A DNA stretch of 64,000 nt from a bacterium (GTDB lineage: Bacteria; Sysuimicrobiota; Sysuimicrobiia; Sysuimicrobiales; Segetimicrobiaceae). How positions within the stretch are numbered: position 1 is the first letter of the stretch; each line of letters begins with the position of its first letter. Position numbers and translations under genes: made by a program. Below, piece after piece: positions 43,921 through 51,625 of the stretch. A model generated the notes under the pieces. It saw only the letters and a program-made list of their open reading frames with translations. It was not told the DNA's origin and made no database searches. The stretch covers positions 62,001 through 126,000 of the forward strand of contig DASSJF010000082.1 in assembly GCA_035691305.1 (NCBI GenBank), given 5' to 3'.

Positions 43921-44574
43921 ATGATCGCCATCGTGGGGCTCGGCAATCCGGGGCGGCGGTATCGAGGCACGCGGCACAACCTCGGCCGCGACGTGGTGGA
44001 CCGCGTGGCGGAGAAGCTCGGCGTGGAATTGAACGAAGACGGATTCGCCCGAACAGCGCGGACCCAGTTCGGCCGGGCCCCGGTGCTGCTCGCCATTCCC
44101 GAGACCTACATGAACGTCAGCGGACAAGCCGTCTCCGAGATCGCCCGGCGCCGCCGCGTGAAGCCGGAGAATCTGCTCATTATCTATGACGACCTCGACC
44201 TTCCCGTCGGCCGGTTGCGTCTCAGGCCGGCCAACGGCGCCGGCGGCCACAACGGCATCCGGTCGATCATCGAGCATCTCGGTACGAAGGCGTTCCCGCG
44301 CCTTCGGGTCGGCATCGGCCGTCCGCCGGCCGGCGTGGACGCGGAAGAGTTCGTCCTTCAGCGGTTCGCCCCCGGCGAGCGCACGGTGATCGACGAAGCC
44401 GTCGAGCGCGCCGCCGGCGCCGCGCTCGCCGTCGTCAGCGACGGGCTGGAGGCGGCGATGAACCGGATCAACGTCCGGGAGACGCCGGCCCGCCCGGCGG
44501 GCTCTCGCGAAGCCGGGCCGGACCCGGCCGGGGGCGTCCAAAGGTCCCCCCGGTCCGAAGACCCCCGTGTCTGA
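43921..44574 (+). CDS. pth: Peptidyl-tRNA hydrolase
   Basis: Pth recycles peptidyl-tRNA released during translation. The 217-residue protein has the conserved GLGNPG, the catalytic histidine H19 in GTRHNLGRDVVD, the YMNVSGQAV asparagine segment and LLIIYDDLDLPVG. The C-terminal 30 residues are Pro/Arg-rich and beyond the usual length. No clear ribosome site precedes the ATG, and the gene follows the rplY terminator, so its promoter is not visible to me. Its end overlaps the next start by 8 bases. Confidence 0.95.
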   Translation: MIAIVGLGNPGRRYRGTRHNLGRDVVDRVAEKLGVELNEDGFARTARTQFGRAPVLLAIPETYMNVSGQAVSEIARRRRVKPENLLIIYDDLDLPVGRLRLRPANGAGGHNGIRSIIEHLGTKAFPRLRVGIGRPPAGVDAEEFVLQRFAPGERTVIDEAVERAAGAALAVVSDGLEAAMNRINVRETPARPAGSREAGPDPAGGVQRSPRSEDPRV

Positions 44575-45244
44575 GGGGAACTTCCGGCCGGCCGGCAACG
44601 CTTCCGAAAAGGAGGCCGTTACCCGGGGGTCGGACGTGACGGAAGCCGTATCAGCGCTGAGCGTACTCAACGCGGGGGCGCAGGCCGCGGAGACCGGCGC
44701 GCACCGCCTGGCGGCGTTTGAGGAGCTGCTCAACCGCCACCTGCGCAGTATCTACCGCGTGGCCTACCGCCTCGCGGGCAACGCGGACGACGCGGAAGAC
44801 CTGATGCAGGAGGCCGTGGCGGAGGCGTTTCGCGCGTTCGACCGGTACCAGCCCGGCACGTACTTCGATCGGTGGGTCTACCGGATCATGCACCGTACCC
44901 ACATCGATTGGATCCGGCACCGCGGCCGCCGGCCCGAGGTGTCGTTCGACGCGCCCGCCTCGCCGGAGGGTGATCCGCTCCTCGCGCGGCTCGGCGACAC
45001 CGCGTCCGATCCGCAACATCTCACCGAGATCAAGGATCTCGACGGGCCGATTCAGGCGGCGCTCGAGAGCCTGCCGCCGGAGTTCCGGGCGGTCGTCGTT
45101 CTTGCGGACATCGAGGGACTCTCGTATGATGAAATCGCGGCCGCGGCCGAGTGCCCGGTGGGCACCGTTCGGTCGCGCCTGCATCGGGCCCGCGAAGCAC
45201 TTCGCACGGCGCTGCGGCCATACCTCAGGGGAGGGGAAGGGTGA
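44567..45244 (+). CDS. ECF-type RNA polymerase sigma factor
   Basis: A 225-residue group 4 sigma factor. Region 2 spans about residues 50-120 (IYRVAYRLAGNADDAEDLMQEA, FDRWVYRIMHRTHIDWIRH) and region 4 about 165-220 (LPPEFRAVVVLADIEGLSYD, CPVGTVRSRLHRAREALR). The first 45 residues are an extra, weakly charged extension; a GTG at 44636 would remove 23 of them. The start at 44567 overlaps pth. It is followed by its zinc anti-sigma factor and an RseB-like fusion protein with overlapping or one-base-spaced junctions, so it probably controls an envelope stress response and its own operon. Confidence 0.93.
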   Translation: MSEGNFRPAGNASEKEAVTRGSDVTEAVSALSVLNAGAQAAETGAHRLAAFEELLNRHLRSIYRVAYRLAGNADDAEDLMQEAVAEAFRAFDRYQPGTYFDRWVYRIMHRTHIDWIRHRGRRPEVSFDAPASPEGDPLLARLGDTASDPQHLTEIKDLDGPIQAALESLPPEFRAVVVLADIEGLSYDEIAAAAECPVGTVRSRLHRAREALRTALRPYLRGGEG

Positions 45245-45738
45245 AGGACCTGCACGTTGCCGACCACCTCTCGGCGTATCTCGACGGCGCCCTGCCGGCC
45301 TCCGATCTGGAGCACGTGCAGGCGCACCTCGAGGTATGCGGGACGTGCGGCCGGGCGTACGAGGAGCTGCGGAGTCTGCGCGGCCTTCTACGGGAGCTGC
45401 CGGAACCGGCGGTGCCCGCGGGACTGGCCGACCGGATCCATTGGCGGCTCACCCGCGAGGCAGCCCGCCGGCCGTCACCGTGGGCTGCGGCGTGGGCGGT
45501 ACTGCCGCGGCCCGTGGCGCGGCCGCTGCGGGTGGCGCTGGCGGCGGCGACGATGCTGGTCGTGATCGGATTGCCGGGGGGCTGGGTGTCGGGGCTGTTC
45601 GCTCCGCGTGGGACGACGTTCGATCCGGATGCGTACGTGCGTGACTATCTGCTGACCTCGTCCGATCGCCTGACGGACGACGTGACCCGAACCGTTATCG
45701 CCCATACGGCCCTCCCGGAGTCGACTGTCCAGAGGTAA
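45241..45738 (+). CDS. Zinc-finger (ZAS) anti-sigma factor, single membrane span
   Basis: A 165-residue anti-sigma factor. The N-terminal HxxxCxxC zinc motif is H29, C33, C36 (HLEVCGTC), followed by a helix, one membrane segment at about residues 96-116, and a 45-residue extracytoplasmic tail ending TALPESTVQR. It should hold the ECF sigma at the membrane until a signal, probably relayed by the next gene product, triggers release. Its GTG start overlaps the sigma stop (GTGA). Confidence 0.88.
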   Translation: MKDLHVADHLSAYLDGALPASDLEHVQAHLEVCGTCGRAYEELRSLRGLLRELPEPAVPAGLADRIHWRLTREAARRPSPWAAAWAVLPRPVARPLRVALAAATMLVVIGLPGGWVSGLFAPRGTTFDPDAYVRDYLLTSSDRLTDDVTRTVIAHTALPESTVQR

Positions 45739-45739
45739 G

Positions 45740-48283
45740 ATGATCCTCCGCCTTCGCCGCCGCCGGACCGCCTGCCGGCGGACTCGGCGGCCATCGTGCC
45801 ATCAAAGGCGGATCGCATTCCTCGCGGTTTGCGCGCTTCTAGCCGCCGTCGCTTCGGACCGTGCCGCGCTGGCGGCGCCGGGGTACCCCGCGACCGGCCA
45901 GACTGAGCCGATCCGCTGGCTGCAGGAGGCCGCGCTCGCGCCGCGCAGGGTGAGCTACTCCGGCACCAAGACCGTGACCGTGTGGGCGCAGACCGTGCGC
46001 GCGTCGGAGGTGCGCATCTACCATCAGGCGCCGGACCGGACGCGGCTGGATTACCTCGCGGCCGGCGATCAGCCCGAGCGGATCGTCGTGATCAACGGCG
46101 GGCGGCAGACCGAGTTCGTGCCGGGCCGCGGGCGGTACATCGAAGGCCAGGCGCCGCAGACCGACGAGGACGCTCTGATCCGCCAGTTTCTGCCGCAACT
46201 CGCCGCGAACTACGACGTCCGGTTCGCCGGCGCGGAGCGCGTCGCGGGCCGGCCCGCGCGCATCGTCGACATCCAGGGCCGCCTGCCCGGCCGGCCCCGC
46301 TTCACGCTGTGGCTCGACGTAGAGACGCGCCTGATTCTGCGCCTGGAGAGCTACGGCCCGGCCGGCGCGCTGCGGGAGACTTCCGCGTTCCTGAGCGTAC
46401 AGCTCAACCCCGTGCTGTCGGCGGGTCTGTTCATCGTCTCGCCGCCGGCGGGCGCTCACGTCCAGACGCGTCCGTCGCAGGCGGCCCCCCGCGCCGGACT
46501 CACGATCGAAGAGATCTCGCGGCGGGTCGGCTTCATTCCGCAGCTGCCCGCGTATCTGCCGCCCGGTTACCAGTTCATCCGGTCGAACGTCGCGACGATT
46601 CAGGGCACGCCGACGGCGACGTTCGTGTTCTCCGACGGCGTCGCGACCATCAGGCTGTTCGAGAGCCGCGGGGCGCAGATGGGGGGGGCCGGCGGACAGC
46701 CGGTGCGCATCGGCCCGTTCGAGGGCACGGTGCAGGCGCGCGGCCTTGCGACCGTCGTGCACTGGAACGCCAACGGCATCTCGATGACGCTCGTCGGCGA
46801 CGTCGCGTCCGTCGAGCTCGTGCGGGTCGGCAGGTCGGTGCCGCCGGCCGGCTCGTCGGATACACCGCTCCGGCTGGGCGGCACCGCCGCACGTGTCGAG
46901 AACGGGGCCCCGTCGTGGGTGGGGCGCGCCACGTGCTGGCTTCGCGCGGCGCTCGCTCCGGCCGTCGCGGAGGCCGCGCTGCCGGCGAAGGCTCAGCCAC
47001 CGTCCGGCTGGCCCGATGTTCCACCCGTGCCCGTCTCGCCCTACATCACGAACAACACCCACCCCATCGGGCCCGGCATCCACGCCGAAGAAACACCCAT
47101 CTGGCAGGCGTTCGTCGACCAGGGCCTTATGCCGGTCGTGGTCAAGGTGACGGTGGCGAGCGACGGGGTGACCAAGCTGCCCGACGGCCGGCTCGCGCGG
47201 CTGGCCTGGATCTGGTTCGTCTACGGAATGGACCGTACCGGGGCGTCCGGCGCCATGGCGCGGGAGGCCGCCGGCACCGCGCGGGCGCTCGCGGCCGTGG
47301 CCGCCCAGGCTGACCCCCGGGTCGACCGGATCACGCTCAGCGGCTACTATCACCTGGCGGGACGCTTCGACGGACGCCGCACCGACGCGACCTTCACCGC
47401 GGCCCTTTCCTCCGCGCGCCTGCTCGCGCTGCCTCCCGGCGGCGATCCGCGCGCGGCGCTCGAGGCGGCCGGACACGTCTGGCTCGCGCCCGAACTACTG
47501 GAAGGGGCGGTGGTCCCGCATTTGCCCGTCGCGCACGATCCGCACCTGCCGGCCGGCGCGCGGGCGCCGGTGCTTCCGGGCGACCGCACGTATGAAGCGG
47601 CCGAACGGTTCCAGGGCACGCTGCTCCAGCAGATCGTCGATGCCAAGGTGCGGCTGCAGGGTCTGCTTTTCGGCGCCGAGAGCCGCGGCATGCTGTGGCG
47701 CGGCAACCCGCGCCGGCGCGAGATCGCGCTGACCTTCGACGACGGTCCGAGTCCGCTGACGACGCCGCTCCTGCTGGCGGTGCTGCGCCGGTACCACGCG
47801 CATGCCACGTTCTTCGTCATCGGGCAGCACGCGCGCGCCTATCCGTACGTGGTCGCCGAAATGGTCGCCGAAGGCGACGAAGTGGGCAATCACACGTTCC
47901 ACCATCCCAACATGACGACCCTGCCCGCCCTCGTCGCCGACAGCGAGATCGCGGCCGCCGCCGCCGTGATCGACCGCGCGGCCGGCCGGCCGGCGGAGTG
48001 GTTCCGGCCGCCCGGCGGCGACTATACCGCCGGCGTCGCGGCGGACGCCCGGGGGCACCGGCTCGGCATCGCGATGTGGACGTCGAACTCCGGCGACTGG
48101 GCGCTGCCGGCGTACCGCATTGTGATCGACCGCGTGCTGGCCCGCGCCGAACCGGGCGCGATCATCCTGCTGCACAGCACGACGCTCAACACCGTGCGGG
48201 CGCTGCCGTCGATCCTCGTCGAGCTGCGGCGGCGCGGCTACGCCCTCGTCACGGTCTCCGAGCTCGCGCGCGACGCGCAATAG
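45740..48283 (+). CDS. Exported fusion: MucB/RseB-like sensor domain plus polysaccharide deacetylase (NodB) domain
   Basis: An 847-residue exported protein. After an Arg-rich start and signal segment (about residues 24-45), residues 55-235 resemble the LolA-like lipid-binding domain of MucB/RseB (RVSYSGTKTVTVWA, TLWLDVETRLILRLESY) and 250-365 its second domain (GLTIEEISRRVGFIPQLP). A central region (about 415-600) is unassigned. Residues about 655-847 are a NodB deacetylase with D667-D668 (LTFDDGPS), H718-x3-H722 (NHTFHHPN) and the RPPGG motif. RseB proteins restrain anti-sigma cleavage, and NodB enzymes deacetylate wall or capsule glycans. The ATG lies one base after the anti-sigma stop, so the three genes form a sensor-regulator-effector unit. 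I found no stop or frame break between domains. Confidence 0.85.
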   Translation: MILRLRRRRTACRRTRRPSCHQRRIAFLAVCALLAAVASDRAALAAPGYPATGQTEPIRWLQEAALAPRRVSYSGTKTVTVWAQTVRASEVRIYHQAPDRTRLDYLAAGDQPERIVVINGGRQTEFVPGRGRYIEGQAPQTDEDALIRQFLPQLAANYDVRFAGAERVAGRPARIVDIQGRLPGRPRFTLWLDVETRLILRLESYGPAGALRETSAFLSVQLNPVLSAGLFIVSPPAGAHVQTRPSQAAPRAGLTIEEISRRVGFIPQLPAYLPPGYQFIRSNVATIQGTPTATFVFSDGVATIRLFESRGAQMGGAGGQPVRIGPFEGTVQARGLATVVHWNANGISMTLVGDVASVELVRVGRSVPPAGSSDTPLRLGGTAARVENGAPSWVGRATCWLRAALAPAVAEAALPAKAQPPSGWPDVPPVPVSPYITNNTHPIGPGIHAEETPIWQAFVDQGLMPVVVKVTVASDGVTKLPDGRLARLAWIWFVYGMDRTGASGAMAREAAGTARALAAVAAQADPRVDRITLSGYYHLAGRFDGRRTDATFTAALSSARLLALPPGGDPRAALEAAGHVWLAPELLEGAVVPHLPVAHDPHLPAGARAPVLPGDRTYEAAERFQGTLLQQIVDAKVRLQGLLFGAESRGMLWRGNPRRREIALTFDDGPSPLTTPLLLAVLRRYHAHATFFVIGQHARAYPYVVAEMVAEGDEVGNHTFHHPNMTTLPALVADSEIAAAAAVIDRAAGRPAEWFRPPGGDYTAGVAADARGHRLGIAMWTSNSGDWALPAYRIVIDRVLARAEPGAIILLHSTTLNTVRALPSILVELRRRGYALVTVSELARDAQ

Positions 48284-48319
48284 CCGACACAGGGTCGCGG
48301 ACGCGGGCTTGACGAATCA

Positions 48320-49093
48320 ATGCAGGCCGTGACGGACGAACGTTCCGACACCCCGCGCGACCGGCCGATGACGCTCATCGAGCACCTCGAGGAGCTGCGC
48401 GTCCGGCTGACCCGGTCGATCATCGGCCTCCTGGTGGCGACGCTGGTCGGCTTCATCTTCGTCGATCCGCTGCTCGCGCTGCTGCTGCGGCCGACCGGGC
48501 ACATGAAGCTTACCACGCTCACGGTGCTGGAGCCGTTTCTCGTCAAGGTCAAGATCGCGTTCCTGTTCGGGCTCGCCGTCAGCATGCCGTGGATCATGTA
48601 CCAGGTGTACGCGTTCATCTCGCCGGCGCTGACGGACAACGAGCGGCGCAAGACCATTCCGCTCGCCCTGCTCGCCGGCGTGCTGTTCGCGATCGGGCTC
48701 GTCTTCGGGTACCTCTTCGTCCTGCCCATCAGCACGCACTGGCTGCTCGCGCAGGCCGGCAGCCAATTTCAGGTGCTGCTTACCGCGAACGCCTACATCT
48801 CGTATGTGTTGTTCTTTCTGCTGATCGTGGGGGGGACGTTCGAGACCCCCCTCGTCATCCTGTCGCTCGCGATGCTGGGGTTGGTCACGCCCCAGACGCT
48901 GAGGCGGGAGTGGCGCATCGCCTACATGATCATCGCGGCAATTGCCGTGTTCGGGACGCCGGATTGGAGTCCGGTCACGATGATGCTGGTCGCCGTCCCG
49001 ATGGCCATGCTCTACGAGTTCAGCATCGTCCTCTGCCGCATTTTCATCCGGCCGCCGGCCAAGACCGCCCAACCGGTCCGCTCGAGCGGGTAG
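48320..49093 (+). CDS. tatC: Sec-independent protein translocase TatC
   Basis: The core receptor of the Tat pathway, which exports folded proteins with twin-arginine signals. The 257-residue protein shows the N-terminal MTLIEHLEELRVRL signature with the conserved glutamates, six membrane segments, and the family's F/P-rich SMPWIMYQVYAFISPALTDNE loop. No tatA/B gene is adjacent. Likely clients in this window include the binding protein ending at 21657 and the small protein at 61573. Confidence 0.95.
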   Translation: MQAVTDERSDTPRDRPMTLIEHLEELRVRLTRSIIGLLVATLVGFIFVDPLLALLLRPTGHMKLTTLTVLEPFLVKVKIAFLFGLAVSMPWIMYQVYAFISPALTDNERRKTIPLALLAGVLFAIGLVFGYLFVLPISTHWLLAQAGSQFQVLLTANAYISYVLFFLLIVGGTFETPLVILSLAMLGLVTPQTLRREWRIAYMIIAAIAVFGTPDWSPVTMMLVAVPMAMLYEFSIVLCRIFIRPPAKTAQPVRSSG

Positions 49094-49333
49094 CGCCCCC
49101 GGCCGCCCCGCGCCGTCCGGGCCGTGCCCTTTCTATAGAACGTTCACACGTTTGGCGGAAAAGGGAAGACTGATAGTGTCCGAGGCGGCGACAGCCCTGC
49201 CGCGCTGCGCCGGCCCGGCCGGGGTTCTCCGCTTGGGAGTGCTTCAGACGGGAGGGGACTCGCCCGGGGCGGTATCCGCGCCGCGCGTCTCGGGTCCTCA
49301 CACTATTGCGGAGCGAACCGTCATTGTTATAAT
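49094..49333 (+). promoter_or_regulatory. Intergenic region with promoter for the exported FAD protein
   Basis: No gene is evident after tatC. A small dyad AACGT-TCAC-ACGTT lies at 49139-49152. At the end, TTGCGG (49306-49311), a 16-base spacer and TATAAT (49328-49333) preceded by TGT form a good promoter with an extended -10. A 63-codon open frame across 49152-49343 has no ribosome site or family features and is ignored. Confidence 0.65.
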
Positions 49334-49361
49334 GGCGTATTAAGCGGTACGAGAGGTCGCT

Positions 49362-49400
49362 ATGGCGCACTGGACGCCGTGGCGTCGGGGGGACGCATGA
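49362..49400 (+). CDS. Possible 12-codon leader peptide ORF overlapping the FAD protein start
   Basis: An ATG preceded by GAGAGGTC opens a 12-codon frame encoding MAHWTPWRRGDA, whose TGA overlaps the ATG of the next gene (ATGA). It lies just after the promoter, the usual place for a translational-coupling or attenuation leader. Two of twelve codons are Trp. Whether it is translated cannot be told. Confidence 0.35.
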   Translation: MAHWTPWRRGDA

Positions 49401-50953
49401 ATCTTGGGAGGTCGATGCCGGTGCGGCGCGGAGTCCGCGTGTTCGCGGCTTCCGTGCTCGCGTTTTGCGTGGCGGCTCCGCTGTCGATGGGCCCCGCGGC
49501 ACCGGTCGCGGCCGGCGTGGTGACGGATGCCTGCGACGTGCGGACGCCGCTCCTCGTGGTCGGCGGCACGCCCGCCGGCGTGGCGGCGGCCGTCGCGGCG
49601 GCCCGGACCGGGACGGCCGTGTACGAGACCGAAGCGCGGCCGTACCTCGGCGGCGACCTCACCGGCGCGATGCTGAACATGCTCGACATGGACTTCGGCC
49701 TCACGGGCGAGCATCTCGCGCGCGGCGTATTCTCCGACGTCTACAAACAGCTCGGCATGACCTTCGACGTCGAAACTGCCAAGCGCGTCTTTATGGACGA
49801 GGTCAAGCGGGAGCCGCTGATTACGCTGCGGCTGCACCGCAGGCCGGTCGAGGTCTTGATGAGCGGCCCGTGGGTGACCGCCGTCATATTCGACGACACG
49901 AAGAGCGGACAGCGTCAGACCGTGTGCGCGAAGCGCGTGATCGACGCGACCGACGACGGCGACATCGCGGCGATGGCCGGGGCGCCGTTTACGATCGGCC
50001 GAGAGGATTCGGGCATCGACCGCGCGATGATGTCGGCGACGCTCGTGTTCGAGGTCAAGGACGTCAACTGGCATCAGGTCACCAACTACGTGACGGGTGT
50101 GCGCGAGCAGCACATGCGGCGCGGCGGCGTCTACCAGGGCAACGTCTGGGGCTACGGGCCGATCATGCGGATGTACAAGCCGGTGGAGCCCAACGTCGCG
50201 ATCTACGACCTCAACATCGGGCTCCAGAACAATCACACAGTGCTGATCAACGGGCTCCTCGTCTTCGGCGTGGACGGCACCGATCCGGCCTCGGTCGCGG
50301 ACGGCATGCGGCGGGCGAAGGTCGAGCTGCCGACCCTGATGGAGTTCCTGCGTGAGACGGCGCCCGGCTTCGCGAAGGCGGATCTGGTCCGGACCGCCGA
50401 CTACCTCTACATCCGCGAAACGCGCCACGTCCGCGGGCTGTATGTGCTGACGGCGAACGACATCGTAAACAGCCGGGTGTTTTGGGACGCGGTCGGCGTT
50501 GCGAGTTACCCCATCGACATCCATCCGTACAAGATGGGCGAGTTCAATCCGTACGCGCCGAAGCGGTTCGTGTACACGATCCCGTTCCGCTCGCTGGTGC
50601 CGTACGGCACGGCGAATCTCTTGATGGCGAGCCGGTCGATCTCCGCGACGTACGCCGCCGCGGCGTCGTGCCGCGTTATCCCGACGACGATGGAAGAAGG
50701 CCAGGCCGTGGGCGTTGCCGCGGCCCTCTCGCTCGAACGGCGGGTGTCCGTGCCGCAGCTCGCCGAGCAGCCGTCGCTGATTCACGAGCTGCAGGCCGGT
50801 CTGCACGGGCAGGGCGCGTTCCTTCTGCCGGACACGCTCGAGTCGCTCGGCGCGGCAACGCCGCCGTGGTTCGACCGCACCGGCTCGGCCGCGCGGAACC
50901 CCGTGCTGCCGTCGACGGCGCCGGTCGACGGCGCCGGTCCCACCAAGCCGTAA
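49397..50953 (+). CDS. Exported FAD-dependent oxidoreductase (FAD_oxidored family)
   Basis: A 518-residue protein with an N-terminal signal segment (about residues 12-40, FAASVLAFCVAAPLSM) and directly after it a flavin Rossmann motif LLVVGGTPAGVAAAVAAART. The RVIDATDDGDIAAMAG and YAAAASCRVIPTTMEEGQAVG blocks are typical of the PF12831 family, whose substrates are mostly unknown. The start could be the ATG at 49397, coupled to the leader ORF, or the ATG at 49415 with GGGAGG closer. A flavoprotein outside the membrane is notable because FAD must be inserted before Tat export or acquired outside. Confidence 0.85.
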   Translation: MNLGRSMPVRRGVRVFAASVLAFCVAAPLSMGPAAPVAAGVVTDACDVRTPLLVVGGTPAGVAAAVAAARTGTAVYETEARPYLGGDLTGAMLNMLDMDFGLTGEHLARGVFSDVYKQLGMTFDVETAKRVFMDEVKREPLITLRLHRRPVEVLMSGPWVTAVIFDDTKSGQRQTVCAKRVIDATDDGDIAAMAGAPFTIGREDSGIDRAMMSATLVFEVKDVNWHQVTNYVTGVREQHMRRGGVYQGNVWGYGPIMRMYKPVEPNVAIYDLNIGLQNNHTVLINGLLVFGVDGTDPASVADGMRRAKVELPTLMEFLRETAPGFAKADLVRTADYLYIRETRHVRGLYVLTANDIVNSRVFWDAVGVASYPIDIHPYKMGEFNPYAPKRFVYTIPFRSLVPYGTANLLMASRSISATYAAAASCRVIPTTMEEGQAVGVAAALSLERRVSVPQLAEQPSLIHELQAGLHGQGAFLLPDTLESLGAATPPWFDRTGSAARNPVLPSTAPVDGAGPTKP

Positions 50954-50977
50954 ACGCCGCGGGTTCGCGGCATGAGA

Positions 50978-51010
50978 GACGGCGGCCGGGCGGCCGCCGT
51001 CTTCGCTTTT
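50978..51010 (+). terminator. Rho-independent terminator after the FAD protein gene
   Basis: A perfect 10-base-pair stem (50978-50987 with 50992-51001), a 4-base loop and a T-rich tail TTCGCTTTT. It separates the flavoprotein from the following three-gene operon. Confidence 0.8.
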
Positions 51011-51055
51011 CGGGGTTCGAGGGGCGCCGCCGCCCCGGGCCGAAGAAATGCCGCT

Positions 51056-51625
51056 ATGGACGCGTCCCGGCTGCCGCCCGGCCAGACCCTCACGGAGAAG
51101 TGGCCGGTCCTCCATTACGGCGGCATTCCCAAGATCGACACGGCCAAGTGGATGTTCACGGTGGAGGGCGAGGTCGAGACGCCGGCCGGCTGGACCTGGG
51201 ACGAGTTCATCGCGCTACCCCGCCGGAGCGCCCGCGCCGACATCCACTGCGTGACCGCGTGGTCGCGTTACGACAACCTCTTTGAGGGCGTGCCGGCGTC
51301 CGAGGTCGTCGCCCGGGCGCATCCGCGCCCCGGGACCGCCTTCGTCATGGTCCACTCGTACGGCGGCTATGCGACGAACCTCCGGCTCGACGACCTCACG
51401 CAGGAGGACGTGCTGTTTGCCTTCACCCACGACGGGCGGCCGCTCCCGCCCGAGCACGGCGGGCCGTGCCGCCTCGTCGTGCCGCGGCTGTATTTTTGGA
51501 AGAGCGCGAAGTGGGTCCGAGGACTCGAGTTCATGCGCGAGGAGCGCCCCGGCTTCTGGGAGCAGAACGGCTACCACATCCGCGGCGACCCCTGGAAGGA
51601 AGAGCGCTACTCCGATCCCTGGTGA
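51056..51625 (+). CDS. Sulfite-oxidase-like molybdopterin domain protein (YuiH type)
   Basis: A 189-residue protein of the oxidoreductase molybdopterin-binding family. The expected molybdenum ligand is C65 in IHCVTAWSRYDN, and the KWVRGLEFM and YHIRGDPWKEERY segments are typical of the small cytosolic YuiH-like group without signal peptide or heme domain. The true substrate is unknown. The ATG at 51056 begins at the family N-terminus; upstream in-frame sequence overlaps the terminator. The gene ends in a GTGA overlap with the MFS gene. Confidence 0.88.
   Translation: MDASRLPPGQTLTEKWPVLHYGGIPKIDTAKWMFTVEGEVETPAGWTWDEFIALPRRSARADIHCVTAWSRYDNLFEGVPASEVVARAHPRPGTAFVMVHSYGGYATNLRLDDLTQEDVLFAFTHDGRPLPPEHGGPCRLVVPRLYFWKSAKWVRGLEFMREERPGFWEQNGYHIRGDPWKEERYSDPW

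Noticed and set aside
49152-49343. A 63-codon frame between tatC and the FAD gene
   Set aside because: No ribosome site or recognisable features, and it spans the promoter of the next gene.
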